64,000 nucleotides of DNA from Actinotalea lenta (GTDB taxonomy: Bacteria > Actinomycetota > Actinomycetes > Actinomycetales > Cellulomonadaceae): assembly GCF_030586465.1 (NCBI RefSeq), contig NZ_JAUQYP010000001.1, forward strand, positions 62,001-126,000, in the 5' to 3' direction. Of this stretch, positions 7,167 to 15,553 are shown in pieces. Every line of letters starts with the position of its first letter. Within the stretch, counting starts at the first letter, position 1. A program made the translations under genes and the position numbers. The notes under the pieces were generated by a model. The model searched no databases, was not told the origin of the DNA, and saw only the letters and a program-made list of their open reading frames with translations.

Positions 7167-8624
7167 ATGCTGCGACGCCAGCCCGTCCGGCTGGCGTTGC
7201 CCGCTGCCCTCGTGGTGCTCACGCCGCTGTGCGTGCTGGGCGACGACGTGGCGCGCGCCGGTGCGGTCGCGCTGGCCACCGCGGCCGCGGAGATCGCGCT
7301 CGCGACGTCCCCCCTGCGGCGGGTCCGGGCCGCCCGGATCCGGACCGCCCACGCCCTGCTGATCGCCGGGATGACGATGCTCCTGGCCCACAACGTCCAC
7401 ACGTTGCTCTCCCTGCTGCGACACGACGGCGCCCCGGACGGCATGGCCTACGCGGCGACCCTGGTGCTGGGCTACCTCGGGCTGCTGGTCGGGGGGACGG
7501 TGATCACGGTGTCCGGGGACGACGTGGGCGGCCACGCGGACAACGCGATCATCGCGGTGGTGGCCACCAGCCTCGCGTGGACCGTCATCATCCAGCCGGT
7601 CGAGCTGGCCGCCGGCCACTCCCTGGCGGCGCAGACCTACGAGGCCGTGCTCATCCTGCTCGTCGGGGGGATGGCCGGGGTCGGGATCCGCGCCTGGACC
7701 ACGAACGCCAACGGCCGCGACCCCGTCGGCCACCTCGTGGTGGGCGTCCTGGCGGTGCTCGCGGGCCACCTGGTCGCCGTCCTGTCCGACGACCCCGCGA
7801 CCGGGGCCGACAGCCCGTGGGTGGACGTCTGCTGGGTGATCTCCTACCTGGCTCTGGCTGCGGCCTTCTCCCACCCGAGAGCGGTCCTGATGAGCGCGCC
7901 GCAGCAGCGGACGCCGCGCCTCACGCGGGGCAGGCTGGCCATGCTCGGGCTGGCTCTGCTCGTGCTACCGGTCGCGATCGCCGCGACCGACCTGCACTCG
8001 GGGAGCCGCAGGAGCGTCGTGCTGGCCGTCGCCGCCGCGGTCCTGGCGCCGCTCGTCCTGGGCAGGATCGCGACCCTCGCCTCGCTGCACGCCGCCGCCG
8101 AACGCCGGCTGCACACCCTGGCCACCGTGGACGAGCTCACGGGCCTGCCCAACCGGCGCGCGATCTCGGCCCACCTGACCGAGATCCTTGCCCGTTGCGC
8201 CACCGCGGACTCGCCCGGCGTCGTGGTGCTGTTCCTGGACCTGGACGACTTCAAGCTGGTCAACGACGGGTACGGCCACGCGACGGGCGACCGGTTGCTG
8301 GTGGAGGTTGCGCAGCGGCTGCGCTCCGCAGTGCGCTCGACGGACCTCGTCGGCCGGTTCGGAGGCGACGAGTTCGTGGTGGCGATGGAGGGCCGCCCGG
8401 AGGCGACCCGGGACGCCGCCCTCACCACCCTGAGCCGGGCGTTGGCAGCGCCCGTCGTGCTGGACGACGCGGAGGCGTCTGCAGCGGCGAGCATCGGCGC
8501 GCGCCTGGTCCGCCCGGGCGAGAGGGTGAGCGCCGAGCAGGCCCTGTCAGCCGCCGACGCCGCCATGTACGTCGTCAAGCGCGGGCACCGGAGCGACGTG
8601 GAGGTGGCCGGCAAGCCGGCCTAG
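7167..8624 (+). CDS. Membrane diguanylate cyclase (GGDEF), second of the pair
   Basis: 485 residues with the same plan as the upstream neighbour: about eight membrane helices, then DELTGLPNRRAI, LDDFKLVNDGYGH and GRFGGDEF near residue 400. An RSTD inhibitory site lies five residues ahead of GGDEF. Predicted activity is c-di-GMP synthesis at the membrane. I chose ATG 7167 because GGAGG sits six bases upstream; ATG 7101 in the same frame adds 22 residues with no clear ribosome binding site. The paralogues have diverged in the membrane part much more than in the GGDEF part, so they probably sense different cues. The stop lies 7 bases from convergent guaA. Confidence 0.88.
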   Translation: MLRRQPVRLALPAALVVLTPLCVLGDDVARAGAVALATAAAEIALATSPLRRVRAARIRTAHALLIAGMTMLLAHNVHTLLSLLRHDGAPDGMAYAATLVLGYLGLLVGGTVITVSGDDVGGHADNAIIAVVATSLAWTVIIQPVELAAGHSLAAQTYEAVLILLVGGMAGVGIRAWTTNANGRDPVGHLVVGVLAVLAGHLVAVLSDDPATGADSPWVDVCWVISYLALAAAFSHPRAVLMSAPQQRTPRLTRGRLAMLGLALLVLPVAIAATDLHSGSRRSVVLAVAAAVLAPLVLGRIATLASLHAAAERRLHTLATVDELTGLPNRRAISAHLTEILARCATADSPGVVVLFLDLDDFKLVNDGYGHATGDRLLVEVAQRLRSAVRSTDLVGRFGGDEFVVAMEGRPEATRDAALTTLSRALAAPVVLDDAEASAAASIGARLVRPGERVSAEQALSAADAAMYVVKRGHRSDVEVAGKPA

Positions 8625-8631
8625 CGGCGGG

Positions 8632-10230
8632 TCACTCCCACTCGATGGTGCCCGGCGGCTTGCTCGTGACGTCCAGCACCACGCGGTTGACCTCGGGGAC
8701 CTCGTTGGTGATGCGCGTGGAGATCCGGGCGAGCACGTCGTAGGGCACGCGTGTCCAGTCGGCGGTCATGGCGTCCTCGGAGCTGACCGGGCGCAGCACC
8801 ACGGGGTGGCCGTACGTGCGCCCGTCGCCCTGCACACCGACCGACCGGATGTCGGCGAGCAGCACCACCGGGCACTGCCAGATGTCGCGGTCGAGGCCCG
8901 CGGCCGTCAGCTCGGTGCGCGCGATCGCGTCGGCGGCGCGCAGCACCTCGAGGCGCTCGTGCGTGACCTCGCCGATGATCCGGATGCCCAGCCCGGGGCC
9001 GGGGAACGGCTGGCGCCAGACGATCGCCTCGGGCAGGCCCAGCTCCAGGCCCACCGCGCGGACCTCGTCCTTGAACAGCCGGCGCAGCGGCTCCACGAGC
9101 TCGAACTGCAGGTCGTCGGGCAGGCCGCCGACGTTGTGGTGGGACTTGATGTTCGCCGCGCCCTCGCCGCCCCCGGACTCCACGACGTCCGGGTACAGCG
9201 TGCCCTGCACGAGGAAGCGGACCTCCTCGCCGTGCGCGCCGGACTCGGCGACGACGTCGCGCGCCGCCTGCTCGAAGACCCGGATGAACTCCCGGCCGAT
9301 CGTCTTGCGCTTGTCCTCCGGGTCGGTCTGGCCCGCGAGCGCGGCGAGGAACCGGTCGCGCGCGTCGACGGTGACCAGGCGCACACCGGTGGAGGCGACG
9401 AAGTCGCGCTCGACCTGCTCGACCTCCCCGGCGCGCAGCAGGCCGTGGTCGACGAACACGCAGGTCAGCTGGTCGCCGACGGCGCGCTGCACGAGCGCAG
9501 CCGCGACCGCGGAGTCGACCCCGCCGGACAGGCCGCAGATCACCCGGGCGTCGCCGACCTGCTCGCGGATCGCCTCGACCTGGTCGGCGACCACGTTGCC
9601 CGGCGTCCAGGTGGGCGACAGCCCGGCGCCCAGGTACAGGAAGTTCTCCAGCGCGCGCTGCCCGAGCGAGGAGTGCTTGACCTCGGGGTGCCACTGCATG
9701 CCGTACAGGGACCGGTCGGCGTCCTCGAACGCGGCCACCGGGGAGCCGGCTGAGGTCGCCAGCACCCGGAAGCCCTCGGGTGCGCCCTGCACCGAGTCGC
9801 CGTGGCTCATCCACACCGACTGCTCCACCGGGGAGCCGGTCAGCAACGTGCCGGGAGCGTCCACCGTGACGTGCGTCCCGCCGTACTCGCGCGTCCCGGT
9901 GCGGGCGACCTCGCCGCCGAGCGCCCGCGCCATGGCCTGGAAGCCGTAGCAGATGCCCAGTACCGGGACGCCGGCCTCGAACAGGGCACGGTCGACGGAC
10001 GGCGCCCCCTCGGCGTACACGCTGGCCGGACCGCCGGAGAGGATCACCGCCGACGGGCGCCGGGCGAGCATCTGCTCGACGGACCAGGTGTGCGGGACGA
10101 TCTCGGAGTACACCCTCGCCTCGCGCACCCGGCGCGCGATGAGCTGGGCGTACTGGGCCCCGAAGTCGACGACGAGGACCGGCCCGGCGGGGCCGTCCGG
10201 ATCGGTGGTCGGGGTCTGCGCAGCTGCCAC
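8632..10230 (-). CDS. guaA: GMP synthase (glutamine-hydrolysing)
   Basis: 532 residues, the usual full length. It converts XMP, ATP and glutamine to GMP, the last step of guanine nucleotide synthesis. The N-terminal class I amidotransferase starts [19 protein letters not shown], with the nucleophilic Cys in [15 protein letters not shown] and a later WHPE motif. The C-terminal ATP-pyrophosphatase has [14 protein letters not shown], and the dimerisation domain ends [11 protein letters not shown]. The start is GTG at 10230. TAGACT lies six bases before it and there is no Shine-Dalgarno sequence, so the mRNA is probably leaderless. guaB and guaB3 lie about 22-27 kb away in the same window. Confidence 0.97.
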   Translation of the reverse strand: MAAAQTPTTDPDGPAGPVLVVDFGAQYAQLIARRVREARVYSEIVPHTWSVEQMLARRPSAVILSGGPASVYAEGAPSVDRALFEAGVPVLGICYGFQAMARALGGEVARTGTREYGGTHVTVDAPGTLLTGSPVEQSVWMSHGDSVQGAPEGFRVLATSAGSPVAAFEDADRSLYGMQWHPEVKHSSLGQRALENFLYLGAGLSPTWTPGNVVADQVEAIREQVGDARVICGLSGGVDSAVAAALVQRAVGDQLTCVFVDHGLLRAGEVEQVERDFVASTGVRLVTVDARDRFLAALAGQTDPEDKRKTIGREFIRVFEQAARDVVAESGAHGEEVRFLVQGTLYPDVVESGGGEGAANIKSHHNVGGLPDDLQFELVEPLRRLFKDEVRAVGLELGLPEAIVWRQPFPGPGLGIRIIGEVTHERLEVLRAADAIARTELTAAGLDRDIWQCPVVLLADIRSVGVQGDGRTYGHPVVLRPVSSEDAMTADWTRVPYDVLARISTRITNEVPEVNRVVLDVTSKPPGTIEWE

Positions 10231-10239
10231 GCGGGGAGT

Positions 10240-10629
10240 CTAGTGAGCGGCGTCCGCGGCTCGGAGGGTCTGCCCACCGGCCGGGCCACCCGTGGCGATC
10301 TGCGCCGCCGCGTCGGTGTGCACGCGACGCTCGAGGACGAAGGACATCACGGGCACCACGCCGGCGAGGGCCATCGTCACCAGACGACCGAAGCCCCAGC
10401 GGACGGTCGACCACAGGTCGAAGACCGTCACGAGGTACACCACGTAGATCCAGCCGTGTGCGTACGGGATCCAGCCGATCAGGCGGACCACCGACTCGTC
10501 GACGCCGACGACGTACTTGAGCAGCATCTCCGCGACCAGCAGGAGAAGCATCGTCCCGGTGACGTAGGCCATCACGCGGTATCGGGTGAGTGCTCCGGCG
10601 GCCCGGTCCGGCCACGCCTTCTCAGCCAC
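10240..10629 (-). CDS. DUF3817 integral membrane protein
   Basis: 129 residues. Three membrane helices are visible: RVMAYVTGTMLLLLVAEML, IPYAHGWIYVVYLVTVFDL and the segment around LVTMALAGVVPVMSFVLE. HGWIYVVYLVTVFDLW is typical of DUF3817, a family of unknown function common in actinobacteria. GTG 10629 is chosen because AGGAGGAG precedes it closely; the open frame could extend to 10665. It lies directly upstream of guaA on the same strand with only 9 bases between them, so the two are probably partly co-transcribed, although guaA also has its own promoter-like hexamer. Confidence 0.85.
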   Translation of the reverse strand: MAEKAWPDRAAGALTRYRVMAYVTGTMLLLLVAEMLLKYVVGVDESVVRLIGWIPYAHGWIYVVYLVTVFDLWSTVRWGFGRLVTMALAGVVPVMSFVLERRVHTDAAAQIATGGPAGGQTLRAADAAH

Positions 10630-10729
10630 TGCTCCTCCTGTCCGTGCGACGCTCGCGCCCCCCATCCTGCCCGACGAGGGCGCCGGTCTCTCGCCGAGGG
10701 ACGTGGCGCCCCGGCCGGTCCCGGCGGGA

Positions 10730-11038
10730 TCAGAACCCGTCGTCGTCGGGCGAGACGTTCGCGTACCGCACCGAGGTGCGCGGTCTGGCCATCATCGGCT
10801 CCACGGTCGCGCGCCAGAGGGCGTAGTGCGCGGTCTGCTTGTGCGCGGCCGCGGCATCCTCGTCCCGGTACACCTCGACGAGCACCAGGTGGGTCGGGTC
10901 GGCCCGGTCCACGAGCACGTCGAACCGAAGCACCCCCGCCTCTTCGCGGCTCGCCTCGGCGTTGACCAGTGTCGCGGCCCGGAACTCGTCCTCCCGTCCC
11001 GGCACGACGGCGACGTCCACATGCACCACCAGCAGCAT
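10730..11038 (-). CDS. Antibiotic biosynthesis monooxygenase (ABM) domain protein, YgiN/LsrG-like
   Basis: 102 residues forming one dimeric ferredoxin-like alpha/beta domain. It begins [22 protein letters not shown], continues with [23 protein letters not shown], and has the typical [12 protein letters not shown] helix. Members act as cofactor-free monooxygenases or isomerases on quinone-like compounds or on autoinducer-2 phosphate (LsrG). The substrate here is unknown. ATG 11038 is preceded by TACCCT at six bases, suggesting a leaderless mRNA. It diverges from the ABC transporter at 11119, so the two promoters are back to back. Confidence 0.85.
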   Translation of the reverse strand: MLLVVHVDVAVVPGREDEFRAATLVNAEASREEAGVLRFDVLVDRADPTHLVLVEVYRDEDAAAAHKQTAHYALWRATVEPMMARPRTSVRYANVSPDDDGF

Positions 11039-11118
11039 CCAGCCAGGGTATCCCCGACCCCGCGGGCGGACCGGAAAAGTCGTCGCCCGGTGTCGGTGGC
11101 GGGACCTACCGTCTCCGG

Positions 11119-12924
11119 GTGCGCCAGATGCCCTACGCCGACCCGGGACGCCCGCCGCTGACCTCGGCCTCCGCCTACCTGTGGTGGGTGGCCCGAGGGC
11201 AGGCCGGGCTGGTCGGGTCCTGCGTGGCGTGGTCGTCGCTGGCCTTCGTCTCCGCCGCCGCGCTGCCCTACCTGCTGGGCGTCGCGGTGGACGCCGGCCT
11301 CGAGCGCGGCCCGGTCCGCGCGCTGTGGTCGGCCGTGCTGCTGCTGCTCGCGGTGGGGCTGCTGGGCGCCCTGGCGAACGTGATGGAGCACCGGCGCCTC
11401 GTGGAGGGCTGGATCCGGGCTGCTTTCCGGTCCTCCCAGCTGCTCGGGCACCACGTCACCCGCACCGGGGACGCCGTGACCGCCGAGCTGCCGACCGGCG
11501 AGGTCGTCGCGACCGTGGCGTCCGACTCGCTGCGCGTCGGCGAGGTGTTCTGGATCCTGCCGAGGCTCGTCGGGGCGCTGGTCTCCTACGCCGTCGTGGC
11601 CGTGCTTCTGCTGCGCGCGTCGGTCGCGCTCGGGCTCGCAGTGCTCGTCGGGCTGCCGACGGTGGCCGCGATGCTCGCCCTGATCGTGCGTCCGCTGTCG
11701 CGCCGCGAGGCGGATCAGCGGGCAGCGGGCGGACGGCTGACGACGCTCGGTGCGGACACCGTGGCCGGGCTGCGCATCCTGCGCGGCATCGGCGGCGAGG
11801 ACGTGTTCGCCGGCCGCTACCGGGACCAGTCACAGCGCGTGCGGCGCGCAGGCGTACGCGTCGCACAGACGGAGTCGGTGCTCGACGCGCTCAAGGCGCT
11901 GCTGCCGGGGCTCTTCCTGGCCGCGGTGGTCTGGTACGGGGCCCGCCTGGCGATCGCGGGGACCATCACGCCCGGCGAGCTCGTGACGTTCTTCGGCTAC
12001 GCCGCGTTCCTCACCCAGCCGCTGGACGTGGCCACCGAGGCGCTGCGCATCGTCACGCGCGCGGTGGTGGGCGTGCGGCGGATGCTGCGCGTGCTGTCGG
12101 TGCCGCCGACGGGTGCCGACACCCGCGAGCAGCCGCTGGACCTGGGCGAGCGGCCGCCGGCGACCGAGGCGTCGTCGCTGGTGGACGAGGCGACCGGCGT
12201 GGCGCTCCCTGCGGGCCGGCTCACCGCCGTGGTCAGCCCGGACCCGGACGAGTCCGCCGCGCTTGCGCTGCGGCTCGGGCTGCTGGGCTCGGGGCACGAC
12301 CGACGCGTGCGGCTCGGCGGCATCCCGCTGGCCGAGCTGGGCCTGGCGGAGGTGCGGCGACGCATCGTCGTGGCCGAGTCCATGCCGCACCTGTTCACCG
12401 GTTCGCTGCGCGAGGAGCTCGACGTGCGGGGCGGCAGCGACGACGCCGCGAAGCTCGCGGCCCTGCACGTCGCCGACGCACACGACGTGCTCGAGTCGGT
12501 GCCGGGTGGGCTCGACGGGCACGTGGCGGAGAAGGGTCGCTCGCTGTCCGGCGGCCAGCGTCAGCGCCTCGCCCTGGCGCGCGCGCTGCTCACCGAGGCC
12601 GAGGTGCTCGTCCTGGTCGAGCCGACCAGTGCCGTGGACGCCCACACCGAGGCACGGATCGCCCGGCGGCTCGCCGCGGCGCGGGCGGGCCGCACCACCG
12701 TCGTGGTCACGGCGAGCCCTCTGGTGCTGGACCACGTGGACCACGTGGTTCTCCTGGCCGGCGGGCGGGTGCTGGCCGAGGGGACGCACCGCGGGCTGCT
12801 CGCAGCCGACGACGAGGGCGGCCGGCGGTACCGCGGCGTCGTGTCGCGTGCGGCCGCCGAGGACGACCTCATCGACCCCTACGACCCCCGGGAGGAGGAC
12901 CCCCGTGCGACTGCCCATCGCTGA
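11119..12924 (+). CDS. ABC exporter half-transporter with a lost ATP-binding site
   Basis: 601 residues: about six membrane helices (residues 20-320) and a C-terminal nucleotide-binding domain. The signature [16 protein letters not shown] near 475 is intact. The Walker A position reads [12 protein letters not shown] (near 371) with no GxxGxGKS, Walker B reads [12 protein letters not shown] (Asp replaced by Val), and the switch histidine is Ala in VVVTASPL. This half therefore cannot bind ATP normally but can offer its signature to the partner. The partner at 12905 shows the opposite pattern, so together they form a heterodimeric exporter. The substrate is unknown. The start is GTG 11119 (or ATG 11128); TACCGT sits six bases upstream, suggesting a leaderless mRNA. 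Confidence 0.9.
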   Translation: MRQMPYADPGRPPLTSASAYLWWVARGQAGLVGSCVAWSSLAFVSAAALPYLLGVAVDAGLERGPVRALWSAVLLLLAVGLLGALANVMEHRRLVEGWIRAAFRSSQLLGHHVTRTGDAVTAELPTGEVVATVASDSLRVGEVFWILPRLVGALVSYAVVAVLLLRASVALGLAVLVGLPTVAAMLALIVRPLSRREADQRAAGGRLTTLGADTVAGLRILRGIGGEDVFAGRYRDQSQRVRRAGVRVAQTESVLDALKALLPGLFLAAVVWYGARLAIAGTITPGELVTFFGYAAFLTQPLDVATEALRIVTRAVVGVRRMLRVLSVPPTGADTREQPLDLGERPPATEASSLVDEATGVALPAGRLTAVVSPDPDESAALALRLGLLGSGHDRRVRLGGIPLAELGLAEVRRRIVVAESMPHLFTGSLREELDVRGGSDDAAKLAALHVADAHDVLESVPGGLDGHVAEKGRSLSGGQRQRLALARALLTEAEVLVLVEPTSAVDAHTEARIARRLAAARAGRTTVVVTASPLVLDHVDHVVLLAGGRVLAEGTHRGLLAADDEGGRRYRGVVSRAAAEDDLIDPYDPREEDPRATAHR

Positions 12925-14638
12925 CGCCGCGACCCTGCGCGCGCACACCCTGGCCCTCGTGCGCCGCCACCGGCGCCCCCTGGCCGGGGTGCTGGTGCTG
13001 CACGCGCTCGCGGCCCTCGCCGGGCTCGCGGGACCGTGGCTCCTGGGCCGGCTCGTCGACGCCGTCGGGCGCGGCACCACGGTCGGGTTCGTCGACCGGG
13101 CGACCGCCTGGCTGGTCGCCGCGGTCCTCGTGCAGACCGTGGCGATCCGCTATGCGCAGCGCGCCTCGCGCGTGCTGGGCGAGACCGTGTTCGCGGACCT
13201 GCGCGAGGAGTTCGTCACCACCGTGACCCGACTGCCGCTGTCCGTGGTGGAGCGGGCCGGCACGGGCGACCTGCTGGGCCGGACCACCAACGACATCGAC
13301 CGCGCGCAGCACTCCGTCCGGTTCGGTGTCCCGCGGATCCTGGTCACGTCAGCCACCGTGGTCCTGACGGCGGTGGCGGCCGTCGCCGTGGACTGGCGGG
13401 TGGCGGTCGCGCTGCTCGTCGGCGTGCCGACCCTCACGGCGACCGCCCGTTGGTACCTGCACCGCGCCGCAGCGGGCTACCTGCGCGAGTCCGCCGCCTA
13501 CGCGACGCTCAACGGGACGATCAGCGAGTCCGTCGAGGGTGCGCGGACCACCGACGCCCTCGGCCTGGGCCACCGGCGCCGCAGCCGCATCGACGACGAC
13601 CAGCGCGAGGCGTTCGCCGCCGAGTCGCGAACCCTGTTCCTGCGCACGGTGCTGTTCCCGGGCGTGGACGTGTCCTTCGTGCTGCCCGTCGCGGCCTCGC
13701 TGCTGTGGGGCGCGTGGCTGGTCTCGCAGGGCCTGAGCACGGCCGGCGCGGTCACCACCGTCGCGGTGTACGCGTTGCAGATCCGGCACCCGATCGGCGA
13801 GCTCATCTACTGGCTGGACGAGATCCAGATCGGCGCGACGTCGCTGGCGCGGATCCTGGGCGTGGGGTCGGTCGAGCCGGACCGGACCGCGGGGGCCGAG
13901 CGGCCCGCCGGTGACCAGGTGGTCGCGAGCGACCTGCGGTACGCCTACCGCGAGGGGCACGACGTGCTGCACGGCATCGACCTGGCACTGCAGCCCGGTG
14001 AGCGGCTCGCCGTGGTGGGGCCGTCCGGTGCGGGCAAGTCGACCCTCGGCCGGATGCTCGCCGGCATCCACCCGCCGACCGGCGGCCGGGTCGCGATCGA
14101 CGGCGTGCGGCTGGTCGACCTGCCGCTCGCGGAGCTGCGCGGGCACGTCGCTCTGGTCACCCAGGAGCACCACGTCTTCGTCGGGACGCTGGCCGACAAC
14201 CTCCGCCTGGCGGACACGGAGGCGGACGACGCGGCCCTGCGCCGTGCCCTGGCCGCCGTGGACGCACTCGCCTGGGTGGAGGCGCTGCCGGGTGGGCTGT
14301 CGACCGAGGTGGGGTCGGGCGGTGTGACGCTGACCCCGGGGCAGGCCCAGCAGGTGGCGCTCGCCCGGCTGGTCCTGCTCGACCCGCACACCCTGGTGCT
14401 GGACGAGGCGACGTCGCTGTTGGACCCGCGCGCAGCCCGGCACCTGGAGCAGTCGCTGTCCCGGGTGCTGTCCGGGCGCACCGTGGTGGCGATCGCACAC
14501 CGCCTCTACACCGCGCACGACGCCGACCGGGTCGCGGTCGTCGACGACGGCCGGATCCGCGAGATCGGCCCGCACGAGGAGCTCGTCGCCGCGGGTGGGG
14601 ACTACGCAGACCTGTGGCGGTCCTGGCAACAGGAGTGA
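12905..14638 (+). CDS. ABC exporter half-transporter with the active ATP site
   Basis: 577 residues. An N-terminal six-helix membrane domain is followed by a nucleotide-binding domain with a canonical Walker A (VVGPSGAGKSTLGRML, near 372), Walker B (LVLDEATSLLD) and switch histidine (AIAHRL). The signature reads LTPGQAQQ instead of LSGGQ. Pairing with the upstream gene gives one fully standard ATP site (this Walker A/B with the partner's LSGGQ) and one site degenerate on both faces. GTG 12905 has GGAGGAGG just upstream and overlaps the upstream gene by 20 bases, so the halves are co-translated. The 3' end overlaps the convergent TetR gene by 37 bases. Confidence 0.93.
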   Translation: MRLPIADAATLRAHTLALVRRHRRPLAGVLVLHALAALAGLAGPWLLGRLVDAVGRGTTVGFVDRATAWLVAAVLVQTVAIRYAQRASRVLGETVFADLREEFVTTVTRLPLSVVERAGTGDLLGRTTNDIDRAQHSVRFGVPRILVTSATVVLTAVAAVAVDWRVAVALLVGVPTLTATARWYLHRAAAGYLRESAAYATLNGTISESVEGARTTDALGLGHRRRSRIDDDQREAFAAESRTLFLRTVLFPGVDVSFVLPVAASLLWGAWLVSQGLSTAGAVTTVAVYALQIRHPIGELIYWLDEIQIGATSLARILGVGSVEPDRTAGAERPAGDQVVASDLRYAYREGHDVLHGIDLALQPGERLAVVGPSGAGKSTLGRMLAGIHPPTGGRVAIDGVRLVDLPLAELRGHVALVTQEHHVFVGTLADNLRLADTEADDAALRRALAAVDALAWVEALPGGLSTEVGSGGVTLTPGQAQQVALARLVLLDPHTLVLDEATSLLDPRAARHLEQSLSRVLSGRTVVAIAHRLYTAHDADRVAVVDDGRIREIGPHEELVAAGGDYADLWRSWQQE

Positions 14639-15039
14639 CACGCGAGGTCGGCGGCCCGCCGGATCGCCCCCTCGTCCAGCGGACCACCGGTGACGTAGCG
14701 GCGGTGGAACAGCGGACCGGCGAGCGCGTCGAGGATGGCGTCGGCATCGGCCGGCGAGTCCGCCAGTGCCCGGGCCAGCCCCGTCGCCAGCGCGAGCAGA
14801 TCGCCCGCGAGCGTGCCGGTGTCGGGCGCCGCGGGCATCGGCAGCGCGACACCGAAGGCGTCCCGGACCAGGGCTCGCTGGTCCGGCCAGTGGCGGTAGA
14901 TCGTCGTCTTGGCCACGCCCGAGCGCGCGGCGACCGCCTCGATGGTGGTGCCGGCCACGCCGTCGGTGGCGAGCAGCTGTGTGGCCGCCGCGAGGACGGC
15001 GGCGCGCGACCGGACGACCCGGGGGTCGGTGCGGGTCAT
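14602..15039 (-). CDS. TetR-family regulator, shortened C-terminal domain
   Basis: 145 residues; TetR proteins usually have about 190. The N-terminal helix-turn-helix is intact (AAATQLLATDGVAGTTIEAVAARSGVAKTTIYRHWPDQRAL). The ligand-binding part runs from GTLAGDLLALATGLARALADSP almost directly to ILDALAGPLFHRRYVTGGPLDE, so about 40 residues usual in the TetR_C_11 type seem missing. The last residues (ACHSCCQDRHRSA) are antisense to the ABC gene and look non-native. ATG 15039 overlaps the TGA of the oxidoreductase remnant, showing the two once formed an operon. It may still bind DNA, but ligand response is doubtful. Targets could be the convergent ABC genes or the lost oxidoreductase. Confidence 0.75.
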   Translation of the reverse strand: MTRTDPRVVRSRAAVLAAATQLLATDGVAGTTIEAVAARSGVAKTTIYRHWPDQRALVRDAFGVALPMPAAPDTGTLAGDLLALATGLARALADSPADADAILDALAGPLFHRRYVTGGPLDEGAIRRAADLACHSCCQDRHRSA

Positions 15040-15425
15040 GTCCGGGCCCCCGACGCGAGTGCCCCGGGGAGCGCCCACCGGCCGCGATGGTCGTGGACGT
15101 ACTCCGCCACGGTCCGTCCCGGCCGGCCGAGCAGGCGCTCCAGGGTGGGATCGACGTGGTCGGCCTGACCGCGGCGCAGCCCCACGTGCAGCACGGTCTG
15201 GACGGCGACCTGGGCGAGCGGGAGCCCGGTCCGCCGCAGATGCGCCGCGTAGGGCAGGACGCCTGCGGGTCGGTAGGTGATGGCGCGGCCGAGCTCAGCG
15301 GCCAGGATCGCCGCGACCTGCGGGAAGTCGAGGGCTTCGGGACCGGTCAGGGTGTAGCCGGCGCCGTGGTGCGCCGCCGGGTCGCCGAACACCCGCGCCG
15401 CGACCCCGATGTCGCGGGTGTCGAC
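15036..15425 (-). pseudogene. NmrA-type NAD(P)-binding oxidoreductase, N-terminal half missing
   Basis: About 129 residues match the C-terminal half of NmrA/SDR-type oxidoreductases: VDTRDIGVAARVFGDPA, then GYTLTGPEALDFPQVAAILAAELGRAITY, then the closing GRPGRTVAEYVHDH. The Rossmann half (about 150 residues with the GxxGxxG loop) is absent. Upstream of about 15425 the frame runs into unrelated DNA in front of the HNH gene and has no credible start. The TGA overlaps the TetR ATG. I read this as a gene cut by the arrival of the DUF222-HNH segment, or by a deletion beside it. Confidence 0.75.
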
Positions 15426-15493
15426 ACCGCCCGGCCCGCACCGAGGGGGTGGACGCACCTCGGCAAGGTGGCATGGTTCGGGCTGCTGGCTGG

Positions 15494-15502
15494 TTGTCCA
15501 CA
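15494..15502 (+). promoter_or_regulatory. DnaA-box-like TTGTCCACA
   Basis: TTGTCCACA is an exact match to the common actinobacterial DnaA box. It is a single copy 52 bases before the DUF222-HNH start, not an origin cluster. It may be fortuitous or part of the conserved leader of these genes. Confidence 0.4.
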
Positions 15503-15537
15503 GATGGGGTTGCTGCGCCCCGCGTGTCAGGGGTTCT

Positions 15538-15553
15538 TCGTACACTTGTTCGC
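15538..15553. promoter_or_regulatory. LexA/SOS box overlapping the -10 of the DUF222-HNH gene
   Basis: TCGTACACTTGTTCGC matches the actinobacterial SOS consensus TCGAAC-N4-GTTCGA at 10 of 12 fixed positions and ends at the base before ATG 15554. TACACT (15541-15546) inside it is seven bases before the ATG and fits a -10 hexamer for a leaderless mRNA. LexA bound here would block transcription. In M. tuberculosis several 13E12-family genes belong to the LexA regulon, which supports the call. Confidence 0.65.

Noticed and set aside
15449-15553. Upstream extension of the HNH gene
   Set aside because: The extension would run through the SOS box and -10 hexamer and shows no homology to the family; ATG 15554 is the natural start.
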